DNA from: Aquabacterium sp. CECT 9606
Lineage (GTDB): Bacteria; Pseudomonadota; Gammaproteobacteria; Burkholderiales; Burkholderiaceae_C
DNA: 64,000 bases
Direction: 5' to 3'
NCBI RefSeq assembly: GCF_918741295.1
Contig: NZ_CAKKNB010000004.1
Location: 1 to 64,000 of the forward strand
Below are positions 32,200 through 41,879 of the stretch, in pieces. Numbering within the stretch: position 1 is the first letter of the stretch; each line of letters starts with the position of its first letter. The translations under genes and the position numbers were made by a program. Under the pieces are notes generated by a model. The model saw nothing but the letters and a program-made list of their open reading frames with translations, was not told where the DNA came from and did not search any database.

Positions 32200-34755
32200 A
32201 TGACTCAACGCAGGTCGCATCCGTTCCGCCAGATCATTGCTTTATTGACTTCGTTTTCGGTGCTGTTGGCGCCTTTGGCGCACGGGCAGGGGCTGGGTGG
32301 TTTTGGTACCAGCGGGGTAACTTCAAACCAAGGGAATGACGATCCTTACAGCGCCCCATCAAACCAGGCCGGTTTCGGCTCGTCCATGGGCGGTGCGGGC
32401 CGACAGGGCAGTGGTGGCGTGGGCCGGATGGACAGCACCGCGGGCAGCCCCCAGATCCGGCAAGTGCCTTCTGACAACCTGAATGGCTACCCGGGCCAGG
32501 GTATGCAGGCGCCTGGGGGCCAAGGGCGCTATGGCGCCAACACCCAGATATTCAACGGCGATCAGAACCTGCGCCCACTGCCGCCCAACGATTTCCAAAA
32601 GTTCGTGCTGGAAAGCACCGGCCAGTCCTTGCCCTTGTACGGGGCCACCTTTTTCTCGCAAGCTGGCAGCAGTTATCAGCCCCTGGCCAACACCCCCGTT
32701 TCGCCCGACTACACATTAGGCCCTGGCGACGAAGTCCTGATCAGAGGCTGGGGCGCGGTCGATGTCGACGTCAAGGCGGTGGTTGACCGCAATGGCCTCA
32801 TTCACATTCCGCGTGTGGGTGCAGTCTCGCTGGGCGGCGTGAAATCGTCGCAGGCCGAAGGCGTGATCCATGCCGCCGTGGGCCGCTACTACCGCGATTT
32901 TCAGCTCAGCGTGACCCTGGGCCAACTGCGCGGCGTGACCGTGTATGTGGTCGGGCAAGCCCGCAAGCCTGGCGCTTACACGCTGGCCAGCACCTCCACC
33001 TTGGTCTCAGCCCTGTTCGCCAGCGGCGGCCCCGGCGCCAATGGCAGCTTGCGCCACGTGCAGGTCAAGCGTGCTGACCGCGTGGTGGCCGAGCTGGACC
33101 TTTACGCCTTCTTGTCCAAAGGCGACAAAAGCGCGGACATCAAGCTGCAGGATGGCGACACGATCGTGATCCCCGCCGCGCGCGGCTACGTGGCCCTGAC
33201 GGGCAAGGTCAACACACCCGGTGTGTATGAACTGGCTGGCAAGAACGACAGCATTGACAGCGTGCTGGCCTTGGCCGGTGGCTTGCCCGTGGTGGCCGAC
33301 CCCAAGCGGGCCTACCTGGAGCGCGTTGATCCGTCGCGCAAACCATCGCGCAGCGTTGAAAGCTTCGCGCTGGATGGTGAGGGCCTGAAACGAAATCTTA
33401 AGAGCGGCGACTTGCTGACCGTCCAATCGCTCACGGCCGAATTTGGCAATGCCATCACCTTGCGCGGCAATGTGGACCAGCCCGTGCGTGTGCCTTGGCA
33501 CCAGGGCATGAAGATTCGGGATCTGATCCCCAACAAGGCATTTTTGATGTCGCGTGCGTCTGTGAAACGGCAAAACGAGGTGCTGCTGACCGAGGATGAG
33601 AAGAAACGGATCGACCGCACTGCCCTGCGCCGCAGCCGCATGGACAACAGCGATCAACAGGAGTCGTCGGACAGCAACAATTCTTTCGCTCGGGAAGGGC
33701 GAGAGGCTGCTTCTGACAGCACAGGCCAACGTGAGGTGCGTGATACCGCTGACACGCTGGCCCAACGCATTGGCAACCTCGTGGATGAGGTGAACCTGGA
33801 CTACGCCGTGATCGAACGGGTGGACAGCAACGATGTGTCCGTCAAGCTGGTGCCTTTCAACCTTGGCAAAGTGTTGGAAGACGCGTCGAGCCCAGAGAAT
33901 TTGGCCCTGCAACCTGGCGACGTCGTGACGGTGTTTTCCGTCAACGATGTGCGGGTACCCCAGGCCAAGCGGCAGGTGTTTGTTAGGGTTGAGGGCGAAG
34001 TGCAGCGGCCTGGCATCTATCAGATGAAGCCGGGTGACAGCCTGCCTCAACTGGTGGCGATGGCGGGTGGCTTGACGCCAGATGCCTACCTGTTCGGATC
34101 GAGCTTCTATCGCGAAGAAGTGCGCCGGACGCAGGCGGAGAACCTGGAGCGGCTGGTGCGACGGTTGGAGGCGCAAAGCCAGACCAAGCTCAGTTCGTCG
34201 GCCGCCAGCTTGTCGAATGTGAGCGGAGATGCCGTGGCGCGGTTACGAGTTGAAGCCGAGGCGCAGGCACAAAAGCAGGCTTTGGATCGTTTGCGCAACT
34301 TGAAGCCAACTGGGCGGATCATGCTGGGTTTGGCCGACGATCAATCCAGCGTTGATGCTTTGCCCACGTTGAAGTTGGAGAACCAGGATCGACTGGTGGT
34401 TCCTGCCCGGCCTGACTTTGTTCATGTGCTGGGGTCGGTGAACACGGAGTCGTCGTTGATCTGGCAGCCGGGGCGGACGGTTCAGAACTATCTGGATTTG
34501 GCGGGGCTGACCAGTGGGGCCGACAAGGATGAGTTGTTCATCATCCGGGCCGATGGCAGCGTGTTGTCTGATGCTGATCATTGGTTCAATCGGATCACGA
34601 GCACGAAGGTGCTAGCGGGGGACCTGATCGTGTTGCCTGAGAAGACAGATCATGAAAGTGGCTGGAGTACCTTCACACGCAATGCCAAGGACATCACGCA
34701 GATCATCTATCAGTTCAGCCTCGGCGCCGCCGCCATAAAGACTTTGCGCGAATAA
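32200..34755 (+). CDS. outer-membrane polysaccharide export protein with SLBB repeats
   Basis: 851 residues from ATG 32200 (GAAGTGGG upstream). Signal peptide 1-27 without a lipobox Cys. A glycine-rich linker, a polysaccharide-export domain (about 160-260: YTLGPGDEVLIRGWG, GLIHIPRVG) and about five SLBB domains (VYVVGQARKPGAYTL, VALTGKVNTPGVYEL, FVRVEGEVQRPGIYQ and two more), with a polar insertion near 430-520. OPX proteins of this type form the outer-membrane exit of Wzy-dependent polysaccharide. First gene of the operon. Confidence 0.93.
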   Translation: MTQRRSHPFRQIIALLTSFSVLLAPLAHGQGLGGFGTSGVTSNQGNDDPYSAPSNQAGFGSSMGGAGRQGSGGVGRMDSTAGSPQIRQVPSDNLNGYPGQGMQAPGGQGRYGANTQIFNGDQNLRPLPPNDFQKFVLESTGQSLPLYGATFFSQAGSSYQPLANTPVSPDYTLGPGDEVLIRGWGAVDVDVKAVVDRNGLIHIPRVGAVSLGGVKSSQAEGVIHAAVGRYYRDFQLSVTLGQLRGVTVYVVGQARKPGAYTLASTSTLVSALFASGGPGANGSLRHVQVKRADRVVAELDLYAFLSKGDKSADIKLQDGDTIVIPAARGYVALTGKVNTPGVYELAGKNDSIDSVLALAGGLPVVADPKRAYLERVDPSRKPSRSVESFALDGEGLKRNLKSGDLLTVQSLTAEFGNAITLRGNVDQPVRVPWHQGMKIRDLIPNKAFLMSRASVKRQNEVLLTEDEKKRIDRTALRRSRMDNSDQQESSDSNNSFAREGREAASDSTGQREVRDTADTLAQRIGNLVDEVNLDYAVIERVDSNDVSVKLVPFNLGKVLEDASSPENLALQPGDVVTVFSVNDVRVPQAKRQVFVRVEGEVQRPGIYQMKPGDSLPQLVAMAGGLTPDAYLFGSSFYREEVRRTQAENLERLVRRLEAQSQTKLSSSAASLSNVSGDAVARLRVEAEAQAQKQALDRLRNLKPTGRIMLGLADDQSSVDALPTLKLENQDRLVVPARPDFVHVLGSVNTESSLIWQPGRTVQNYLDLAGLTSGADKDELFIIRADGSVLSDADHWFNRITSTKVLAGDLIVLPEKTDHESGWSTFTRNAKDITQIIYQFSLGAAAIKTLRE

Positions 34756-34773
34756 TTTCACTGGAGAGCAAAT

Positions 34774-35925
34774 TTGGTAAGCCCGTCTAGCAAGGAGTTT
34801 CTTGCCGATTCATCGTCCGGTGACATCAATATTCTGGACATTCTTGACATCCTCGGCGGCTATAGAACCTGGCTGTTGCTGGTACCCGTCTGTGCCGCGA
34901 CGATCACCCTGGTTTTCACAACGTTCTTCGTGCGTCCCAGCTTCACGGCGGCCACCCAGTTGCTGGTACCACAGCAAGGTCAAAATAGCGCCGCAGCCCT
35001 CTTGTCTTCCTCTGTCGGGGGGCTGGCCGCGGTTGCTGGCGGCGGGGGACTCGCGGCCGCCTTGAAGAACCCTGCCGATCAGTGGGTGGGGCTTTTACGC
35101 AGCCAGACGGTGGCGGACGCGCTGATCCAGCAGTTTCATTTGCGGGATATCTACAAAACCCAATATCAGTTCGAAGCCCGAGAGCAGCTGGCAAGGAACA
35201 CCAAGGTCGTCGCAGGCAAAGATGGTTTCATCAGGGTGGAGGTGGAGGACCATGTCCCCGAAAGGGCCGCGGACATCGCCAATGCCTATGTGGCCCAATT
35301 GCAATCTTTGACCAAGAATTTAGCCTTCACCGAGGCCGCGCAGCGCCGGATCTATTTTGAGAAGTTAATGAAGGAGTCCAGCGGCAATCTTACCAAGGCG
35401 GAAATCGCCTTGCGGGGCGTAGGGGTTGGAGAGAGCTTGCTTAAAACCAAGCCCGAGGCGGTGGCGGGCTTGATGGCCCAGACGCGTGCCCAGATATCCG
35501 CCTTGGAAATACGCATCGCCAGCCTCAAGACCTACGCGACGGATAAATCGCCTGACATGATCCATGCGTATGCAGAACTGGCGGCCCTTCGTCGCCAATT
35601 GACCGACGCGGGAAAAAGTACGCCCCTTGGCAATGGGGTAGAGGGCAACAGCTACATCAGCCTGTACCGCGATTTCAAGTACTACGAAAAGCTGTTTGAA
35701 CTCATGGCCAGCCAATATGAAATGGCCCGAGCGGATGAGGCGCGACAAGGCGCACTGATCCAGGTGGTGGATGTCGCGCTGGTGCCCGAATACAAGTCCA
35801 AGCCGCAACGTGCGTTTGCTGCGGTGATCGCCGCTTTCGCCAGCCTGTTGCTTGCCATGACTGCGATCTTGGTCCGGCGTGCTCTGCGGCGAGCGCAGGC
35901 GGAAAAAAAATCAAGAGCGGCTTGA
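34774..35925 (+). CDS. Wzz-type chain-length determinant protein
   Basis: 383 residues, TTG start fixed by GGAGAG six bases upstream. N-terminal helix (WLLLVPVCAATITLVF), a long periplasmic helical region, and a C-terminal helix (AAVIAAFASLLLAMTAI) with a short basic tail, the layout of Wzz/PCP co-polymerases. No tyrosine-kinase domain. It sets polymer length with Wzy. It follows the export gene by 18 bases. Confidence 0.88.
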   Translation: MVSPSSKEFLADSSSGDINILDILDILGGYRTWLLLVPVCAATITLVFTTFFVRPSFTAATQLLVPQQGQNSAAALLSSSVGGLAAVAGGGGLAAALKNPADQWVGLLRSQTVADALIQQFHLRDIYKTQYQFEAREQLARNTKVVAGKDGFIRVEVEDHVPERAADIANAYVAQLQSLTKNLAFTEAAQRRIYFEKLMKESSGNLTKAEIALRGVGVGESLLKTKPEAVAGLMAQTRAQISALEIRIASLKTYATDKSPDMIHAYAELAALRRQLTDAGKSTPLGNGVEGNSYISLYRDFKYYEKLFELMASQYEMARADEARQGALIQVVDVALVPEYKSKPQRAFAAVIAAFASLLLAMTAILVRRALRRAQAEKKSRAA

Positions 35926-35944
35926 AAAACTTGGAGCGGGTTGG

Positions 35945-37348
35945 ATGAACATCCATCCATCAATCTTTTCAAGATTGTTTCAGCTGGTTCGTCATGTGCG
36001 TCTGACGCCTTACGACGTCTCGACGCCCGCCGGACGTGTGAGCGAGCGGTACCGGAAGCTGGCTTGGGCGACCATTACTTCCGGGCTGTCCAAGGGTGCG
36101 TCGTTGCTGCTGGTGTTCCTGACCGTCAGTTCTGGCACGGAGCAGTTGGGCGCGGAGCGATTCGGCTTGTGGATGACCATCATGTCCATCATCACGCTCC
36201 TCAGCTTTGCAGATCTTGGCGTGAGCAATGGTTTGATCAGCGCCGTGAGCGAAGCGTCAGGCCACGACGACTGGCCCAGGATCCGGCAATTCGTGTCCAG
36301 TGGATTAGCCATGATGACGGCCATATCCCTGGTCATCCTCGGGGTCTTTTTCTGTGCCTACCCCTTCATCGACTGGGGGCGGCTGATCAATGTCGTTGAA
36401 GCCCGTTCCGTGACCGAGGCGGGGCCTTCCGTTGCCATCTACGTGTCAATCTTCCTGATGTCGATGCCCTTGTCTGTGGTGCAGAAAGTCCAAGTGGCGC
36501 TTCAAGATGGCTGGGTTGCAAATATTTGGCAATTCGTTGGGCAAATCGGAGCCATCTCGGGATTCCTGCTCGTGCTGAAGTCAGATGGGGGCGTTCCGTC
36601 TCTGGTGATCGCGGTGGCCGGGATCCCGATGATCGCCATGACCCTCAATTTCCTCATTTACTTTTTCCTGAAGAAAAAGGCGATCAAGCCCGGTTGGCAT
36701 TTGGTGGATCTTGCCCGGGCAAGGCAATTGGGGGCGGTTGGCCTCCTCTTTTTGACGCTTCAATTCATGGCGGTGATCGGCAACGCCTCCGATAACATCA
36801 TCATTGCTCATATATTAGGAGCGGACCATGTGTCCTCGTTCTCGGTAACCCAGCGGCTGGCAATGACTCTAGGCATCGCCCAATTGTTCATCTCACCGCT
36901 TTGGCCCATTTTTGGCGAGGCCTTGTCCAGAAGAGAATATGCGTGGGCCAGGGGGATATTGACGAAGGCCTTGCTGCTTTCCGTGGGGCTTGGCCTCATG
37001 GCTGCCTGCTTCCTGCTCATGCAGGGTGAACAAGTCATCGTCTGGTGGGCGGGAGCTGAATTCGCGCCTAGCAAAAGGCTGATAGCCGGATTTGCTGTGT
37101 TTTCGATGTTGCTAGGTGTTGGCGGCGTGCTGTCGGTGTTTCTGAATAATGCAACCTATTTGCGCAGCCAAGCCGGCATCTATGTCGCGGCGTCCTTGGT
37201 GTCCATGGTTTTGAAGGTGATTTTGATCACGCACTGGCAGGACGCTTCGGGAGCGATATGGGGAACCGTCATCGGTTACTCATTGATATTTGTGGTGCCT
37301 GCGCTATTCATTGCTTATTCTGATAGATTTCTGCCCAAATCAATTTAA
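35945..37348 (+). CDS. oligosaccharide flippase (Wzx-like)
   Basis: 467 residues from ATG 35945 (GGAGCGGG upstream). About 12-14 membrane helices starting near residue 55, a MATE/MOP-type pattern of polysaccharide exporters (GLSKGASLLLVFLTV, LADLGVSNGLISA, QLFISPLWPIFGEAL). Flips lipid-linked repeat units to the periplasm for Wzy. Lies 19 bases after the Wzz gene. Confidence 0.88.
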   Translation: MNIHPSIFSRLFQLVRHVRLTPYDVSTPAGRVSERYRKLAWATITSGLSKGASLLLVFLTVSSGTEQLGAERFGLWMTIMSIITLLSFADLGVSNGLISAVSEASGHDDWPRIRQFVSSGLAMMTAISLVILGVFFCAYPFIDWGRLINVVEARSVTEAGPSVAIYVSIFLMSMPLSVVQKVQVALQDGWVANIWQFVGQIGAISGFLLVLKSDGGVPSLVIAVAGIPMIAMTLNFLIYFFLKKKAIKPGWHLVDLARARQLGAVGLLFLTLQFMAVIGNASDNIIIAHILGADHVSSFSVTQRLAMTLGIAQLFISPLWPIFGEALSRREYAWARGILTKALLLSVGLGLMAACFLLMQGEQVIVWWAGAEFAPSKRLIAGFAVFSMLLGVGGVLSVFLNNATYLRSQAGIYVAASLVSMVLKVILITHWQDASGAIWGTVIGYSLIFVVPALFIAYSDRFLPKSI

Positions 37349-37353
37349 ATATC

Positions 37354-38349
37354 ATGTCCAATAAAAAATTCATTGTCATCACTTCCATCAATGAACCTAC
37401 TGAGGCGGTTCGGCATTTTTCGAAGTGGGAGGGCTGGACCACCGTGGTCGTGGGTGATAGAAAGTCTCCTGAAAACTGGGCATGCGATGGAGTGGTTTAT
37501 TTATCGCTGGATGATCAAAAGCAGCAGTTTCCGGAGTTTTCGAATTTTTTGCCGGAGAACACCTATCTGCGTAAAATGATTGGGTATTTGTATGCATTCA
37601 AACATGGCGCAGAAGCCATTTTCGAAAGCGATGATGATAATATTCCTTATGCTGATGCTTTGAGCAGCGTTGATGCCGCTTTGAAGTGGGATTAGAAAAC
37701 CGGGGCCGTCTTGGCGTCGGCCCATGGTTGGGTGAATGTCTATGCCCAATTCGGCGCATCCGACTGCTGGCCTCGTGGCTTCCCGCTCGAACACATCAAA
37801 AATAACCATTCAGAGCGCAAGGCCGTGGCGGGCCTACCTTGGGGGGTTGTACAGTTCTTGGCGGATGAAGATCCCGATGTCGATGCCATATACAGAATGA
37901 CGCACCATGATCCAGTTTTTTTCGCGCGCGAACAGATTTTTCGCCTGGATGAGAATGCATATTGCCCATTTAATTCACAAGCCACGCTTTGGACACCCCA
38001 GACATTCCCATTGATGTTCCTGCCCATCGGGAAGACGGACCGGGTGACCGATATTTTGCGTGGTTACATGAGTTTGGCGTCGCTTTGGAAATCAGGGCAT
38101 ACGCTGGCATATGCCAGTCCGGTGGTTTTCCAGAAAAGAAACGTTCACAATCTGCACCGTGATTTTGTGCAAGAAATTGATTTGTACAAATTCAGCGACC
38201 AATGGAGCCGGGAATTGCTATCCATTGATCTTGGGTCTCCAGAAGAAGCTTTCTCTTCTGCCTTGAATCTGATGATTGACGCCGGAGTGCTGCCAGAAGT
38301 AAACCGGGTCGCTTACGGTCTGTTTTCCAATCATTTAAATGTCGGTTGA
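37354..38349 (+). pseudogene. STELLO-like glycosyltransferase gene interrupted by an in-frame TAG
   Basis: One frame of 331 codons is broken only by TAG at 37693-37695. The first part (113 residues: IVITSINEPTEAV, VVVGDRKSPENW, FESDDDNIPYAD) and the second (HGWVNVYAQFGASDCWPRGFPLEHI, YRMTHHDPVFF) are continuous in the same frame and together match the STELLO/DUF288 type of glycosyltransferase-like protein. No start codon with an RBS follows the stop. It may be a recent nonsense mutation, a sequencing error or a read-through site. GC is low here compared with the core genome. Confidence 0.8.
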
Positions 38350-38352
38350 GTT

Positions 38353-39225
38353 ATGAGTAACGTTTTTAATTACATTGTTCCTATCTTCAACAAGGAAGAT
38401 GTTTTGCCCATGACCTTGAATGGCATCGATGTCTGTGCTTCAAGGGAGGCAAGAATCTACACAGTGATTGATGGCTGCACGGATGGCTCCGAGCGAGTGG
38501 TAGATGAATTCATGAATCGAACTGGTCGCCATGTCATCAAGATCCATATGCCGGATGTGCACATGCTGCGGTCCGTCAATTCAGCATTGAAAATGATCAA
38601 GGATGGTTTTTCCGTCGTCATGCAAGATGACATCATCTTGAAAGATCGGGATTTCGAGCAAAAAATTCTTGATTTATATAGCAACATGGGTGATCGCCTG
38701 GGCGTGATCTCCCTGAGACTTGCCGCGAATATTGAATTGACGCCGGTCTTGAAACGACTGTCCATGCGCAGTCTTCATCCGATGATCCGGGAAACCGGGT
38801 ACATCATGAGTGAGGATGACAACCAGTCATACAGCACAGGACAATACGAGAAGTTTTACCCCAGAATGGGTGCCATTAATGGCCCCAATATCATTCCATG
38901 GCGCGTGCTCGAAAAGGTTGGTATTTTGGATGAAGCCTTGGCACCTTATGGATACGACGATGCAGACTATGGTCTGAGGGCAATGAAAGCGGGTTTCATC
39001 AATGGCATGTTTCCTTTGAAGTTTCAATCGGATCTGGCGTGGGGTGGGACCCGCCGAAGCAAGAAATTCATGCGCGAGGTCCGTCGTATCCACGCCAGGA
39101 ACAGAAAATATATTTGGGGTAAGCATGCCGACTACATCCAATGGCTGTGGAAAACGGGCCGTGTCATGCAAGAGAATAATTCAGTGAACAGCTTGGCGGC
39201 CATCCCGAATTGCCAGTTGCCATGA
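38353..39225 (+). CDS. family 2 glycosyltransferase
   Basis: 290 residues, GT-A fold. N-terminal nucleotide-sugar region YIVPIFNKEDVLPMTL, VIDGCTDGSERV, and the metal-binding acidic motif in VMQDDIILKD. Later GINGPNII-like and YGYDDADYGLRAMKAG segments are typical of acceptor-side regions. It lies three bases downstream of the interrupted STELLO-like gene. It adds a sugar to the lipid-linked repeat unit at the inner membrane; donor and linkage cannot be told. Confidence 0.85.
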   Translation: MSNVFNYIVPIFNKEDVLPMTLNGIDVCASREARIYTVIDGCTDGSERVVDEFMNRTGRHVIKIHMPDVHMLRSVNSALKMIKDGFSVVMQDDIILKDRDFEQKILDLYSNMGDRLGVISLRLAANIELTPVLKRLSMRSLHPMIRETGYIMSEDDNQSYSTGQYEKFYPRMGAINGPNIIPWRVLEKVGILDEALAPYGYDDADYGLRAMKAGFINGMFPLKFQSDLAWGGTRRSKKFMREVRRIHARNRKYIWGKHADYIQWLWKTGRVMQENNSVNSLAAIPNCQLP

Positions 39226-39263
39226 TGGCAGTTTGACCTTCTTCTACTCAAGGCTCATTGATA

Positions 39264-40064
39264 ATGTTAAAGGCACTCAAGAAGGAGTTTTTTCAGCATT
39301 TGTCTGCGGCCCAGGCGTTTTGGTATGCCCGGTCCCAGGCTGAATACATGAAAGCCTGTTCCTTTACCGAAGCCTGGGATGAATATAAAACAAGGAATGA
39401 GATGCATCTGTACATGCATCACTATTTTTTCCATTCTTTGGATGATGAAATAAAATCCCATAGGATTTACTATAAGCAGGATCAACGGGGTTTCGGTGAG
39501 GATGCATTTCATGCCATGTGGTTCACCTTGCTGAATGAATTTCGGCCCACGAAGTGCCTGGAAATTGGTGTTTACCGAGGGCAGGTGATATCTTTGTGGT
39601 CTTTGATAAACAAGAGGTTGGGTGTTGAATCCGACATCCATGGGGTGGCGCCATTCACTCCGAGCGGAGACCAAGTCAGTGTTTATTTGCGTAACATTGA
39701 TTATCATGCCGATGTGTTGAGTCACCATCGTCATTTTGGATTGAAAGTGCCTTTTCTCCTCAAGGCATTTTCAACGGACGATATTGCCATTAATCACATA
39801 AAATCCAATCGTTGGGATTTAATCTACATTGATGGGAGCCATGATTACGAGGTGGCGTTGGCCGATTACCAGATTTGCAAAGAGCAGCTAGCTCAAGGAG
39901 GATTGCTGGTCATGGATGATTCAAGCCTCTACTCGGACTATAAGGCGCCGATGTTCTCCTTTGCGGGCCACCCCGGACCTTCCCGCGTGGTTCAGGAGTT
40001 CGCAATGAAGGAGCTTCTATTCATTGGCGCAGTGGGGCACAACAATGTTTTCATGAAAACCTGA
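39264..40064 (+). CDS. class I SAM-dependent methyltransferase
   Basis: 266 residues from ATG 39264. SAM-binding motif I CLEIGVYRGQVISLW near residue 95 and motif IV-like DLIYIDGSHDYEVALADYQ near 190, followed by GGLLVMDDSS, the Methyltransferase_24 pattern. Probably methylates a sugar or terminal residue of the polysaccharide. Low GC like its neighbours. Two bases precede the next gene. Confidence 0.85.
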   Translation: MLKALKKEFFQHLSAAQAFWYARSQAEYMKACSFTEAWDEYKTRNEMHLYMHHYFFHSLDDEIKSHRIYYKQDQRGFGEDAFHAMWFTLLNEFRPTKCLEIGVYRGQVISLWSLINKRLGVESDIHGVAPFTPSGDQVSVYLRNIDYHADVLSHHRHFGLKVPFLLKAFSTDDIAINHIKSNRWDLIYIDGSHDYEVALADYQICKEQLAQGGLLVMDDSSLYSDYKAPMFSFAGHPGPSRVVQEFAMKELLFIGAVGHNNVFMKT

Positions 40065-40065
40065 C

Positions 40066-41058
40066 ATGCGAGTCAGAATTGTGCCCCTGCAACCCCATTG
40101 TTTTGCATTTGGTGGATTTGAAGTCCAGATGCTGGATGCCTTGGATGCCGTTCAGGCGGTGGGGGTGCGTGCGGAAAAACTAAATCCGTGGAGCCTTGAT
40201 TCAGATTTCGACATCTTGCATGTGTGGGGTATGGAGCCGGATCACCTGAGCGCGGTTCATTGGGCCAGAAAATCCGGCAAGAAAATCGTTATGACCGCAC
40301 TGCTGCCTTATGTCGGTCCACGGGCTCTGGCGGGAAGGGTCAAGGCCTTGTTTAATGGCCGAGCCCTCATGCAGCGGGAGTTGCTCAGCCAGATCGACAT
40401 ACTGGTTGTGGTGAATGCCGCTCAGCGGCAATCTGCGCATTGGCTGTATGGTTTTGACCTGGAACGAGTCAAAGTGATACCCAACATCATCGCGCCGATT
40501 TTTTTTCGACTCGACAAGCGCGGGGAACATAAAGGGATGGGGTATGTGCTTTCGGTCGGAAATGTTTGCGCAAGGAAAAATCAATTGATGCTGGCCAAGG
40601 CCTGTGCGGGCGCAGGGCTGGATTTGGTGCTTGTGGGGAATGTTCTGCCTGGAGAAGAAGCGTATGCCGCAGACCTCCAGACGGTGATCGACCGCACCCA
40701 CCATGTACGATGGATCAAAGGCTTGCCTGCGGCCTCGAAGGCGTTGGCCGATCTATATGCCGATGCACGTTGTTTTGCTTTGATAAGTCACCATGAAACG
40801 CAGCCAATCAGCCTGCTGGAGGCAGCCGCTTCAAGATCAGGCTTGCTGATCGCCGATCAGCGATATGCACGGCAGGAGTTTTACCAAAACGCGAAACTCG
40901 TGAACGAACGGTCCATTTCCGCCATCATCGAGGGTTTGAATGCCGTCACACAAACACCCTCCATGTATTTGCCCCCGGATGACGTCGTAAATTCTTGCCA
41001 GAAAGATGCGGTGGGGCGGGCGTACGCACACACCTACCAAGATGCGATGTGCTTGTGA
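40066..41058 (+). CDS. family 4 glycosyltransferase
   Basis: 330 residues, GT-B fold with two Rossmann halves. C-terminal donor-binding signature HHETQPISLLEAAASRSG (E-x7-E type) and KVIPNIIAP before the linker. The N-terminus is short, beginning VRIVPLQPHCFAFGGFEVQ. Adds a sugar during repeat-unit assembly. Its stop overlaps the next start (TGATG). Confidence 0.85.
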   Translation: MRVRIVPLQPHCFAFGGFEVQMLDALDAVQAVGVRAEKLNPWSLDSDFDILHVWGMEPDHLSAVHWARKSGKKIVMTALLPYVGPRALAGRVKALFNGRALMQRELLSQIDILVVVNAAQRQSAHWLYGFDLERVKVIPNIIAPIFFRLDKRGEHKGMGYVLSVGNVCARKNQLMLAKACAGAGLDLVLVGNVLPGEEAYAADLQTVIDRTHHVRWIKGLPAASKALADLYADARCFALISHHETQPISLLEAAASRSGLLIADQRYARQEFYQNAKLVNERSISAIIEGLNAVTQTPSMYLPPDDVVNSCQKDAVGRAYAHTYQDAMCL

Positions 41059-41879
41059 TGGCGAATACCCAAGAACTGCCCAAAGTCAGTATCGTCACTG
41101 TCGTTCATAACGGGGTGGCCACTTTAGAACAATGCATTTGCAGTGTGCGCGCCCAGACCTATGCAAATATCGAGCACATCGTCATTGATGGCGGTTCCTT
41201 GGATGGCACGGTGGACTTGATCAAGAAGTTCAGTGACAGCATTGCTTTTTGGGTGAGCGAAAACGACGGCGGTATTTATGAGGCGATGAACAAGGGCATG
41301 AACCGGGCGACGGGCGAATTCATCGGCATCTTAAATGCGGACGATTGGCTTGAAAGCCATGCTATTGAGGCTGTCGTCCAGTCCCTGCAAAACGGCGGTG
41401 ATTTTTCCTATGCGGACGCTTTCGTCGCGGACGCTTCTGGATCGGTTATTGGAAAGAAACGGGCCGAAGAGTCTGTGGAAAAGGCGCTTCCCTACCGCAT
41501 GCCATTTGCTCATCAAACCTTTTATGCAAGGCGGCGAGTCATTCAGGTCATTGGTGGGTATGACGTCTCCTACCGCCTGTCGGCCGATCTGGAGTACATC
41601 TGCCGCGTGGTTGAACGTGGATTCAAAGGCGTGAAAGTGGTTGAGCCCTTTTCAAATTTCAGGCTGGGCGGCGCCAGCGGCGGCGTCAAAACCTTCCTTG
41701 AAACCCGCCGCATCGCTCGCAGGCACGGCATGGGGCGGATCACCTCTTGGCTTCGATTTTGTGAATCGCTGACCAAGATGGGGGTGGTGTCCCTGCTTCC
41801 TCGGAGCGTGTCCGATGCCATCAGGTCGAAGTTGGGCTCCAGTTACGAGCCGTCTGGTCCAAAAGGAATGGGCGAGTGA
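41058..41879 (+). CDS. family 2 glycosyltransferase (WcaA-like)
   Basis: 273 residues from ATG 41058. VSIVTVVHNGVATLEQCI, VIDGGSLDGTVDL, the acidic motif GILNADDWLE and the FAHQTFYARR acceptor loop are standard for bacterial inverting GT2 enzymes such as WcaA. Followed by a GTGA overlap with the polymerase gene. The donor is unknown. Confidence 0.9.
   Translation: MANTQELPKVSIVTVVHNGVATLEQCICSVRAQTYANIEHIVIDGGSLDGTVDLIKKFSDSIAFWVSENDGGIYEAMNKGMNRATGEFIGILNADDWLESHAIEAVVQSLQNGGDFSYADAFVADASGSVIGKKRAEESVEKALPYRMPFAHQTFYARRRVIQVIGGYDVSYRLSADLEYICRVVERGFKGVKVVEPFSNFRLGGASGGVKTFLETRRIARRHGMGRITSWLRFCESLTKMGVVSLLPRSVSDAIRSKLGSSYEPSGPKGMGE

Noticed and set aside
33007..34176. Minus-strand open frame opposite the export-protein gene
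   Set aside because: Shadow of the SLBB-rich gene; no motif or start signal.
37354..38349. Frameshift in the STELLO-like gene
   Set aside because: Both halves are in the same frame; only the TAG codon interrupts it.
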